From Saccoglossus kowalevskii (lineage: Eukaryota; Hemichordata; Enteropneusta; Harrimaniidae), in contig NW_003144470.1 in the NCBI RefSeq assembly GCF_000003605.2, forward strand, positions 1 through 22,449: a stretch of DNA of 22,449 nucleotides, read 5' to 3'. The translations under genes were made by a program, and so were the position numbers. Below, in pieces: positions 1-8,972 of the stretch. The notes beneath the pieces are model-generated. The model was given only the letters and a program-made list of their open reading frames with translations. It did no database searches and was not told where the DNA came from. Position 1 is the first letter of the stretch, and the number at the start of each line of letters is the position of its first letter.

Positions 1-423
1 TCATGCTTGTGTGTTCACCTACATTCACTTACATGAGACCATACACCGGCCCCAAGAAACACGTTCAAGACCGAAAAGAGAATATACTAGTATTTTAACA
101 CACGTCAAAATATTCACATCTCGTATTTCTTGCATTCGAGCTTGCTATATGTTGCAGCAATTTAACAATGTATACGCTATTTTACCTGCGATATTATGAG
201 TACAATTCCCTGTAATGTGTTCAAACGCACCAGTGTATAGTGAGACACAGTCCGTCTAACCCCAGTCTTGAAATGAATATTGTTTAAAGTGCCAATCAGC
301 TGGCCCAGGGACAACGCTCGTAATAGAAATTCGCGAAGCGTGGTGACTTTGTCGGTCGTAGTTGTTTGGTCAAGATTTTAATGTTTGTTACAAGAATAAC
401 ACCTATTTTACGAATGAGTTTCA
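1..423. other. No gene seen
   Basis: AT-rich sequence with a 62-codon open frame at 11-199 that has no protein-like character. Nothing else supported. Confidence 0.5.
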
Positions 424-429
424 TTTATT
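424..429 (-). terminator. AATAAA polyadenylation signal next to the 431-601 exon
   Basis: Minus-strand AATAAA begins two bases after the TGA at 431-433. The tight spacing supports the exon but such hexamers are common in AT-rich DNA. Confidence 0.35.
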
Positions 430-430
430 T

Positions 431-601
431 TCACATTTGACAGTACATATCGCTATTCTGCGTAATGTGTCTCCCTGTGGAACTATGAGCTATTTCGTTC
501 GTTCTAACACGTCGTGAAGTTGCGTCTTCCAACGCAATGTTTCTGACCATGTTATTGATTCTGTTTATAATGTACCTGTTGTTTGTGAATGGTTGTGTAT
601 T
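431..601 (-). CDS. Possible terminal exon of an unrecognised minus-strand gene
   Basis: After a good acceptor (CTCTTGTGTTTTCAG) an open frame of 56 codons runs in phase 0 to TGA. It contains RYIINRINNMVRNIALEDAT and ends NSDMYCQM, a polar, charged tail. AATAAA at 424-429 begins two bases past the stop, giving a very short 3'UTR. No earlier exon was found, so the gene is incomplete as seen. The peptide was not matched to any family. Confidence 0.35.
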   Translation of the reverse strand, partial: NTQPFTNNRYIINRINNMVRNIALEDATSRRVRTNEIAHSSTGRHITQNSDMYCQM

Positions 602-2162
602 CTGAAAACACAAGAGATTATGCCTTGATATTTTTTGATTTTGACATGTATGGGGGAAGGTGGTCAAACCCTGCCAGTATAAGCTGTGACAAAACTAACG
701 AGATTAAACTATGAGTATATTGGATCGACTTGTCGGACATGGGTCTTAATATTTCATTCACCATCCAACTTTGTTTTCAAGTTGAAATGTCAGGTTTAAT
801 TGCATTTTCTGTCTACTTTTTGGACGACGATGATGGTGGTGGAATGTCAAAGTTGTCATTAAGGCTTCTCAAAATGTCACCTCTGAATGATTAGTCAGAA
901 ATGTTGAACCTGAACTGTAGAGGGCGCTCTATTGACTAATTTCTTGTAGTCACACTGTAAAATTACTGAATTTGACTGCCAAATCAGAAAAAAACAAACA
1001 GGTGAGTGGTTCATGAATATATTCATGTCATCCCCAATTTTATTAAGAAAACCAATTTATTAAATATTTTCAACCCTTCCTTATGTATGTATGTGTGTTG
1101 CCTTGGCAACTGATAGTATGGTCACAACTTTGAGCCCAGCAATGCCTGCTTAATGCCCCATACAAAACAAGAACCCTCTAAGATATAAAAAGAAATAAAC
1201 AGAGGGGAATTAACTTTATCACACTATACCAAATGGTGGACATTGCATTTTTTATCTTATATTCTCCGTATTATTAGCAAGTAATAATAAATTGATATTT
1301 GATCTAAGGTGTAATGTTTTTTTTCTTTCTTTTTTGGGGTATCTGTAAGAACAATATTTGTAAATAAACTGGCTGTTGTCTGAGAATGTATTAGTATTTA
1401 TTATAATTCTCTTACCACATAGGAATAAGGTTTTTGCTTTAATACTAGACATGTGCCTAGAAGTAAAATTGCTGTAGAGGTAGTCAGGAAATAAAATTTA
1501 CACCGATTATTTTCATAGAACAATTGTTTTAAGCCAAATAATATTGTACTGTGTCTGGTTTTAGCACATACATACCCGGTATCTTAGAAAACAAGAATGT
1601 GCAGCACACGTGCAACTATAGATATCAATTTCATATAACCTTAGTTATACTTCTCTATTCAATTCACATCTTAGGATGGCGACAAAAAAGCTATGTCAAC
1701 ACTAATAATGTTCCATCCTCTACTATTCCACCGATGGGCAATGGTTTCGGCCAGCATTTGCCACCCGGAAGTATTGGCCAGATGTGTGTTTCATATCTTA
1801 GATTGCGTCATTGCAGTTATATACTAGTAACTAGTAAGCAAGCACACAGCTCCTAAGCATGGGCTAGAGGTTGAAATATTCATAATTTCATTTCGCCATT
1901 CCCAACATGACACTTAACACGAGCACATTCTGGACATTATTCTTAAGAGAAAAGAAAACGGTCTGGCGACGAGACTGCACTACTTCCTGTTACTCTGCAA
2001 TCTAAACTTTCTTGACACATGGAACCGGAACAGCCACGGGTGACGCTGTAACCAATCAAAATCTATTACGCTCGTGCAGACTACTGTGTAAAGGCTAGAA
2101 ACACTTGTTTAGCAATTGGGTCTATCCGATATGCAAACAAGCCCGTAGCGTGAATATTGTGA
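602..2162. other. No confirmed gene; palindromes and an X-box-like site
   Basis: It contains a perfect 16-bp palindrome CATGAATATATTCATG (1012-1027), the RFX-type palindrome at 1097-1110, and a CTCF-core-like AGAGGGCGCTCT at 919-930. A plus-strand open frame (1551-1856) has an acceptor near 1674 but no good donor. Confidence 0.4.
1097..1110. promoter_or_regulatory. RFX X-box-like palindrome
   Basis: GTTGCCTTGGCAAC fits the imperfect-palindrome X-box recognised by RFX factors (GTNRCC, short spacer, RGYAAC) with both half-sites complete. No ciliary gene was recognised next to it. Confidence 0.4.
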
Positions 2163-2370
2163 GCATTGCGTATTTCTTATTATTTAGTTTATAATAGTAT
2201 GTTGCAAGTATGGCCCAGTTATATCATTTACTTATAAATCTATTTTAAAAGTATTGCGTATTCATATTTATTTACCAATAACTTGTACGTCAGAAGTATG
2301 GCGTATTTGAATTTAATTACTAATAACCCAGACGTTGCAATTACGGCTTAATCATATTATTTACTTCTGG
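2163..2370. repeat. Degenerate ~44-bp tandem repeat, about five units
   Basis: Units start near 2163, 2207, 2250, 2294 and 2340. Each opens with a form of AGTATGGCGTATT followed by an AT-rich stretch and a TAATA-type core. Units 3 and 4 are the clearest pair. Confidence 0.6.
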
Positions 2371-3372
2371 TGGAAAATAGTTGCCGAAATGGCTGCTAGA
2401 CTGTAACTAATCAGAATAATTACATTTTATCGAAACTGAGTGGCTCAGTCCATTCTATTGATACGAGTGAAAGTGAAAATTGCCATAGTAAGGGCTCTTT
2501 CACTATGAAAAAATGGAAGAAAAAACAAACGGGCTAGTTTTCTCTGCAAGGAAACAAAACTGCTTAGAGGAAAACAATGGTCTGTCAAACTTTGTATCTA
2601 ATCCGCTCGTTATACAGAGATAAATATGAATACTTAAAAATGAAACTGAAACTATTATTAATGGGATTAACTGTACTAGAAATTATAGCCTACATTGCAC
2701 ATTGTGAAAAAGGTGATGATGTCCCTGTCTTGTAATATTTCTAAGTTTACCGTTCGTCGCTATTCGTGCTTGCAAATACAATTTCACTTCACAGTGATAA
2801 TAATACAGTATTTCTCTAAAATTTCGGTCAAAAATTGAATTTCCGTGCATGTAGTATCTGTCACATTTACCATAGAGAGGGAATCGTACATTTCTATTTT
2901 ACAGGAAGGGGGTCGTACATTAATCATAGCTTGCAGAACAAATGTTTGTACTGCCTCCACTGACCTTTCCAGCTTACACACTTAGTACATTCTGTATCGA
3001 TCACAACAGCCGATTATTTACAAATAAGCTATATATAAATTTCATCCAAGCCTTTCGATAACAAAATAGAACAGTGCTAGCTTGATTTATTTTACAAATA
3101 CTCATTGAGGTAGCATCCTGATGAAATGTGTTTATTTACAATAATTCATCTATGTTTGAATAAAAGGTTTCATGTTTTTAAATTATTGTCAATGATATAG
3201 ACACAATTCAATTTTAAATACCGTGTCCATAATTAAATAGACCATAATTAAATGTTGGGCATGATTCAGCTGAATATCACTATGAAATTATATAAGAGAA
3301 ATAGAGTACCATCTGTCAAAATTAACAATTTATTTTCATTCTTTGTTATTGGCATAGACATTCGGGAAGAAT
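2371..3372. other. No confirmed gene
   Basis: AT-rich. A 65-codon minus-strand frame (2784-2981) looks fairly protein-like but has no clear splice or polyadenylation context. Confidence 0.4.
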
Positions 3373-3467
3373 GCAGTGCCCTCTGCGGTGGGAGGTTACT
3401 TGTTTTCAGCGGTTCTCAGGAATGCGGGGAATTGTCCAGCCTGGACGCGATGGTCAGAGGCCACTGC
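3373..3467. repeat. GC-rich inverted repeat with nested hairpin
   Basis: GCAGTGCCCTCTG (3373-3385) pairs with CAGAGGCCACTGC (3455-3467) with one mismatch. GTCCAG/CTGGAC (3434-3446) forms a small inner hairpin. The block is much richer in GC than its surroundings, and AATAAA follows at about 3510. Confidence 0.5.
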
Positions 3468-3479
3468 TGGGTCAGATGA

Positions 3480-4660
3480 CAATAGCATTTAAGTAGACCC
3501 TAGGTTTTAATAAAGCATTCTGGCTTTATAAAAAAAGTAATTAGATTGTGATATTGCATTGAAAAGAAGGGATTACATTGCTCGTGATCCTAAAATCTTG
3601 TCATAGATGCATATTTATACCATGCATCGAAGATCAATTTACTTTGTGTTTAGCTTTCATATTTATATCTTTTGATTTCTGCATTTTTGTGTTTTCAAAA
3701 TTTAGAGACTTCTGAATGCATTGCGTCGGGTTCAGACTTCTAGGGCTTTTCCGTTCGATATGCCTAACGTAGCTGTTACCTTTTCTGGTGTTATTTCCAT
3801 TATATGATGTCTTGTTTTAAATGTACCGTCATTCCGATTTATACACATTATGCCCTATGTACGTAACTAGCCAGCTGACTAGTTGCCCTCACTATGTTTG
3901 TTTGTTCGTTTGTCTGCCACTTTTAAGAGCATTTCTCCAGTACTTACAATGTGCGAGTGTACACTATACAACACATGGCACACCATAAAACCACGCGCAC
4001 ACCGGTAATCAGAGTGTAGTACCGTTGCCACGAGCACACTGATCACAATATTTATTAACAAATCTGTGTAGTAACTACGTATACATAAACGAGGAAATTG
4101 AACACGAGTAATGATCGTACATAGAATAGTAAAAACTGCGATCCCTGTAAACACAACAGAAAACCCCGAATAATGACGGGACTAAAAACCTCTGCACCCG
4201 TCGCATGCTCGAAGGCACCGGAGAGAGGGTGGTGGGTTTCATCCCTATGTATGTAATGAATTGTACATCTACGAGTATGCTTACTGCAATAAACAAATAA
4301 TGCTGTTATTTAAACTTACTCTGCTTCATGAGCTACATCGTAAATAAAACTGAATTAAAGGAGTGTGGTACACAAAGCTGCTAAATGCTACGTGGCAACA
4401 CGTATTCTGACGAAACGCCGTCAAATTATACACAAGCCATCGCGGTATGCGGGAAGCGCCCTCTAGGGGTCATGTAAACATCCATTTCCTGCTATACTGC
4501 GTAACGAAGGAAATGTCTTATTCTGAATATTTCTGTCATCGTTTATTTAATAAACGGCGAGCCAGCTACGTTTTATGTGATCACCTCGGCAACTGTATTG
4601 GATGTTGGGGTTTTGTATATAGTTTATAATTTCAAGTTGTTTATTCACATCGTTATCCTC
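3480..4660. other. No confirmed gene
   Basis: AT-rich with overlapping minus-strand frames (3879-4154 and 4075-4296) that are hydrophobic but lack splice or family evidence. CCCCTAGAGGGCGCT (minus strand, about 4455-4469) resembles a CTCF core. Confidence 0.4.
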
Positions 4661-4662
4661 GC

Positions 4663-4674
4663 GGGGGGGGGGGG
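4663..4674 (+). repeat. G12 homopolymer tract
   Basis: Twelve consecutive G, followed by TCTCTC. A C9 run at 4971-4979 could pair with it. Confidence 0.9.
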
Positions 4675-4745
4675 TCTCTCAATAAAATATGGTACGCAAG
4701 CTGCAGTAAAAAAAACGCATAAAAGGGGTGTTATTTAGTTATTTG

Positions 4746-4759
4746 ACGCGTATACGCGT
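4746..4759. repeat. Perfect 14-bp CpG palindrome
   Basis: ACGCGTATACGCGT reads the same on both strands and holds two ACGCGT hexamers. A second palindrome, CATGAATTCATG, lies at 4809-4820. Confidence 0.8.
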
Positions 4760-4969
4760 GTACCGGATGTAACTTAGAATATAGTAATAAAGTGTGAAAA
4801 AAGGAATCTCATGAATTCATGTTACCTCAACTTGGAAACAGTATGATTTTAGTGTGCATATAGGGTGTCTATTTTAAGAAAAGGGGTATAATTTCACAAA
4901 AAACAAGTTCGTGTTTAAAGGCTTTTTTTGAAAAGCTATACTTCAGCATGGGTACCAGGTCTGACTCGG

Positions 4970-4994
4970 ACCCCCCCCCGTTTTGGCGGGGGGT
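4970..4994. repeat. Poly-C/poly-G hairpin
   Basis: A run of nine C, then GTTTTGG, C and six G: the two halves can fold back into a very stable stem with a short loop. Confidence 0.7.
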
Positions 4995-5070
4995 GTTATC
5001 CCTCTATCACTATATTATTGTCTCAAATCTAATCAAGTCAAGTTGGCGGCGGAAGGCGCTACTATTCTTC

Positions 5071-5180
5071 ATGGACTGCATACGGCTTTTGCGGCCCGAG
5101 GTTGTGCAGCGGAAGCGCCCGAACTTGCGAGGGCGCGTAAGCCGTACGACATAGGGCAGCAAAAGCCGTATCCAGTCCAT
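5071..5180. repeat. 110-nt two-level stem-loop, GC-rich
   Basis: Left arm 5071-5097 and right arm 5154-5180 are inverted copies matching at 25 of 27 positions (core TACGGCTTTTGC). Inside, GCGCCC (5115-5120) pairs with GGGCGC (5131-5136) around a 10-nt loop. AAGCCGTA occurs twice on the right side (5138-5145, 5163-5170), allowing alternative folds. The size would suit a short hairpin RNA or a MITE core; neither is shown. Confidence 0.75.
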
Positions 5181-5511
5181 AAAGGTTTTATCATATACCT
5201 TATATGAAAAAAAGTCTTTACTTATGTTATTTTTCGCTCGTCTGGCCCAAAAGAAAACCTATTCCATTTAATCTGGGTTTCGATACGGGCATTTTTACTG
5301 GCGCGGTTTATACGATTCTAAACGACGCAAACGCGTCACAACTCTCACACAATGCCACCAAACAAACGAATATATCCACAAATCACGTTTTAATGAAACA
5401 GCAAATGAAAGTAAATTTATAACAATATTTTAACGGCAATAAATACGAACTCATTATATAGTTTCTTTCTTAAGAATGAACACTACACAGTCAAGCTAAA
5501 AAGTTGGTCAT
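5181..5511. other. No gene seen
   Basis: A 72-codon plus-strand frame (5204-5422) runs here without splice or family support. Confidence 0.45.
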
Positions 5512-5940
5512 TTACTGACCGTCCGTCAACGGGCGTTTTCTTGCAGCTGATGTTGTAGTCGCAGGTAGACACACATTGTTTTCACAGTTGTTAAAAACTG
5601 TAGTCGGTGAACGAGAAACAATTGCTTGACAAGAAGCACTTTGGTTTACAGTTCCAGATTCGGGCGTATCTCAACTAAGAAATACGCCGATGATCTTCCG
5701 TGGAGACAGTCGTCGCAGTCAGCTGGCATCGGTATTGTTGGGTGTATCCAGCGACATAGATGCCAACTGACTGTGAGTATTGGAGTGCTGTAAACTTGAC
5801 ACGTATTTGTGACCAGTTATCTTTATGATTGGTTGTGGTGGAATTCCGGCTTTCGTCAGGGTAATAATGAGTCCATCAGTCCAACTGGTCTTTCGGACGG
5901 GTATATTTCCCATCCACTGAATTATATCGCCAGCCATTAT
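5512..5940 (-). pseudogene. Crypton-like tyrosine recombinase remnant (C-terminal part)
   Basis: One frame reads ITLTKAGIPPQPIIKITGHK then YVSSLQHSNT, with a Ser-rich tail continuing to FNNCENNVCLPATTTSAARK and RPLTDGQ before TAA at 5512-5514. This matches the C-terminus of Crypton-type (DUF3504-like) tyrosine recombinases: the second catalytic Arg in VRKT, the His in TGHK, and a tail of the kind these proteins carry. The frame is interrupted by two in-frame TGA codons in the tail. The residue at the nucleophile position, nine after the His, is Ser instead of Tyr. Just upstream the match appears to shift frame (GKYT in another frame). Sequence up to about 6090 may be a further decayed part. 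It is a dead element and not a host gene. Confidence 0.65.
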
Positions 5941-6693
5941 CGAAGCGCAGACTCAAATTACGTGCGTTGTTTGTAAACAGAAAGTAGTTCCAGGAAATAG
6001 ACGCGTTTTCCAAATATGGAAAACGGGGCCCGGGCGTGGTATGGAAAATTATTGCACGGCTCGCGCATTGGGATTCCCATAGCGTTACGAGACCGGGCAA
6101 TACGAGGTATATGATAAATACAGTTTAGTTTAGCTTAGAGAAAACGGCTGAAAAATGGGTATATGTGTGTTTGTGTACGTATGAAAACTAATATTTATTT
6201 ATTATTTGATTAGATTTAGTATGTGAAGATCATTTAAAACTGCAAATAACTTCGACCTGATTTTGGAATTAGGTTGAATCATGCCTTAACTTTATTTCTG
6301 AATATATGGTATTTCAGTGATCTTCAGTGGTTCATTTTCAGGAGTGTTCCTGTTTTCAACGTTTTAACTGAAGCACAATCAACGACAAAATCTGCGGCCA
6401 TCTATATTGTTAAATTTTAATAAGCAAATTGCTTTATCTTCGATGTCACCATTTTTGGGTCTTGTCATTCAGTTCATCCACACATTCGGTCTAGAGGGCG
6501 TACTTATTGCTCAATGGTTTGCGTATTTGTGGTATCAAAATGGTTGATGTTTACACGTACACCAACAGAAACAGTGTTTAGAGGGTGTATATAAAAAATT
6601 CCGATATTTTGTTATAACAGTGAAATTGTACATCCCTTCACATGGTGGGAAGATGAGTGTGTTGAAAACCAATTTAATTACAATTTTTTTCAG
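5941..6693. other. Mostly featureless; possible further recombinase decay at the left end
   Basis: The minus-strand frame to about 6100 may continue the recombinase remnant, but similarity is weak. The rest is AT-rich; TCTAGAGGGCG occurs near 6490. Confidence 0.35.
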
Positions 6694-6863
6694 AAGGTGT
6701 TGATTGTCTGACCTTCGCAGTACAAAATACACTCGGAGGTCACACTGTGTACTGTGTGGAATACTCGAACATGACCCGAGGTGCAATCAGTACTGATATA
6801 GGATATTGCGTATTTGCGTTGCCAGTTACCAAAGAATCCATGCGTAGTGTAAATAGTTGTTAA
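6694..6863 (+). CDS. Possible terminal exon of an unrecognised plus-strand gene
   Basis: A strong acceptor (TTACAATTTTTTTCAG) is followed by two bases completing a codon and 55 open codons to TAA. The peptide begins GVDCLTFAVQNTLGGHTVYC, contains VEYSNMTRG (a sequon) and a further Cys in DIGYCVF, and ends in Cys. It looks like an extracellular domain piece but was not matched. No partner exon was identified. Confidence 0.3.
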
Positions 6864-7484
6864 AATAACACGCTACTAATACGGGGTATGCGTGTGAATT
6901 AACGGTCCAAAAGGATCCGTTCCAAACAGACCTTGCTCCGCAGACCCTTCAGAAAAAATCAAGAGACGGTGAGAAAAAATAGTTATTTTCTGTTATGGTC
7001 AGATTCGAACAGCATTTCCAGCAATACAGGATTATGTATGATTTTTAAAAAATGAATTAAACAGGATCCAAAAAACATGCTACAAACTCAGATTTCGTAT
7101 TTTCTCAGCAGAATTCCATTAAAAGCTAAATAAACAAACATATGGAAATTTCACGAACGAGGAAAGCATGGAGAAAGGTATCTGTTACAAGTGGCCTGAG
7201 TTATATTGCTTATTTTTTTAGTCATGCCGGTAATATCACGGGGGAATTTTCTTCTGGTCTGGGTTTCTTCAACACGTGTCAGAGGGAAATTCTCGTATGG
7301 TCTCTATGCACTTCTGCTTGAGGTACCGGACCGGGAAAGTCAATTAAGCTTTACAGTCAAATGGACGCACACAACGAAATACGTTTCAATAGATAATCCT
7401 TAGCCAGATCGAGAACGCCTCGGCGCAAACTGCCTCCTCGGGTTTCTGCCCAGCACTGACCAAGACTCTCTCGCCTCGTGGAGT
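6864..7484. other. No confirmed gene; dispersed-repeat trace
   Basis: A 16-bp string at 6965-6980 (GACGGTGAGAAAAAAT) recurs at 11730-11745. The minus-strand frame at 7357-7548 has only a TTG start and an RE-rich stretch caused by the TC/GA tract. Confidence 0.4.
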
Positions 7485-7500
7485 TCTCTCTCTCTCTCTC
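7485..7500. repeat. (TC)n microsatellite
   Basis: Eight TC units followed by CGTCTCC, in a locally GC-richer block. Confidence 0.9.
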
Positions 7501-7723
7501 CGTCTCCAAGGACTTAAAATGTTTATCACGTATCAAAATCTTAACCAATTACAAAGCAGCAGACATGGCAACAGTAACAGAAAGACTTCCCTGGCGGCGA
7601 TGATAACATACGAACACGGAGCCAACAGATGAGGTTTCAACTGGTACTGGTATTATTATACTCTGCAAATATCAAGTACAATAACGCGGTAAAACTCCAC
7701 TACTCCAATAACTAGATACTTAC

Positions 7724-7970
7724 ACTCCAATACAATTCAACGAGATCTCCGATCTGAACTCAGTGCTGAACAACTCTCCTCTATATACCCCACTGTCTAT
7801 AAATAGACCATTACACTAGCATACATAATGAGTCTGGAACTTACTACCAATTTCTAGAATGTTCCATTACCTTCTATTGCCTCCTGCAGTGTTCTATTAC
7901 CTATTCAACCATTTTCTAAAAAAAAAATCTAGAATATTCCACCCAGACACAGTACGGTTCTAGAACATTC
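7724..7970 (-). promoter_or_regulatory. Promoter-like block with three heat-shock elements and a TATA box
   Basis: TTCTAGAACATTC (7958-7970) and TTCTAGAATGTTC (7852-7864) are perfect three-unit heat-shock elements. ATCTAGAATATTC (7927-7939) is one base off. For minus-strand transcription they lie upstream of TATATAG (7781-7787). A start about 30 bases on, near 7756, would fall by TTCAGATC. A donor-like GAGT|GTAAGTAT follows at 7724/7723. No heat-shock protein reading frame was found downstream, so the driven transcript is unknown; an LTR or other element promoter is also possible. A plus-strand TATAAATA sits at 7798-7805. Confidence 0.5.
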
Positions 7971-7980
7971 TCAGTGACAC

Positions 7981-8823
7981 GGAAGTGATAAATAAGTCGT
8001 ATGCGACAACTGCAAATACCCAACTGTCAGAAATAGCGGTCCGGATGGCGACGGTCATATCGTAATTAGTTCCAAATCACTGAGTCAAGTTCCGTCCAGG
8101 ACCTCGCATGAGCCTAAATGATGACAGATATAACACAGCCATTCACTCGTAATCAACTAAATAAGTCAGTCAACAGATACGCGAAAACTAATTCATGACA
8201 GTGACATCATTTAGGAAAGAACTTTTCCTGAATGGTCGACGTTCAAATCAATTTACATATGAAAAGAATTGTTTAAGCATGATGTCATGGAAAAAGTCCT
8301 CGAGGCGGATGTGTATTACTGTGCAGTGTTGTTTTATTCAAATGTATTAATGTTTAAATGCGAGCAATTACAATATTTAAAATAGCATCCATATCCATTA
8401 AAACATGCCATGTGCGCTAATTCAATAGTTAAAGCTATTTTGTTAGAGAAAACAGGTTGAAGTAGGGCCAAAACAGAAAATAAGTCCCAAAACATTTGGA
8501 ATTTGTCGCAAATATTTCATAACTACATTTGGTATAACTGGTCTAACACATCGATTACTGTTATGCAATCATACCGACAATGAGTTGTATACAGAAATAT
8601 AATCTAATATAAATTATCTAAAATATGCATAATATATATTATTATTGCTGCATGGCGAAATGAATATTAATTAGAATCTATCTGTTGATAATAATGTCAT
8701 TTTACAACTTAGTTGTGCAATTCCATTACCGCATACAGAATACTACGGATTTTGAATAATGAAAATTGTTAAAACTCGATTTCATGACAAAAAATCATGT
8801 GTTATTTCGTTGTAAGCATGGTC
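7981..8823. other. No gene seen
   Basis: AT-rich intergenic sequence between the promoter-like block and the 3' end of the secreted-protein gene. Nothing supported. Confidence 0.5.
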
Positions 8824-8846
8824 TTTAATATGTTCTATCATGGTCT

Positions 8847-8972
8847 CTAACATGTTCTATCTGCCTTCCGAAATCTTTGAAATACGGTTTGCATCACTGT
8901 CGCGGATTTGCTTAGATCTTCCAATACAGAGTAATACACATCGGTGTTTCTTTCATCAGCAATAGTATTATT
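8847..8972 (-). CDS. Unknown secreted protein, terminal coding exon
   Basis: Acceptor TTTTCTTTGTCAG, 41 codons and TAG. It starts with a second NNT sequon and contains DVYYSVLEDLSKSATVMQTV, a strongly amphipathic helix. It ends with Cys as the last residue. ATTAAA follows 18 bases after the stop. Confidence 0.7.
   Translation of the reverse strand, partial: NNTIADERNTDVYYSVLEDLSKSATVMQTVFQRFRKADRTC

Noticed and set aside
1551-1856. Plus-strand frame with a Pro/Gly-rich stretch (NNVPSSTIPPMGNGFGQHLP) after a TCACATCTTAG acceptor
   Set aside because: No good donor follows, and the complementary strand is equally protein-like. Undecidable without transcript data.
2784-2981. Protein-like minus-strand frame of 65 codons
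   Set aside because: No clear acceptor in frame, no AATAAA after the stop, no family match.
3252-3479. Plus-strand frame through the GC-rich block before AATAAA
   Set aside because: Its protein-like part coincides with the inverted repeat, which explains the composition.
4948-5207. Ala-rich frames over the GC-rich patch
   Set aside because: They translate the stem-loop arms; no homology or gene context.
7357-7662. Heat-shock protein coding exon downstream of the HSE promoter
   Set aside because: The only sizeable frame has a TTG start and its RE-rich part comes from the TC/GA microsatellite; no chaperone motif.
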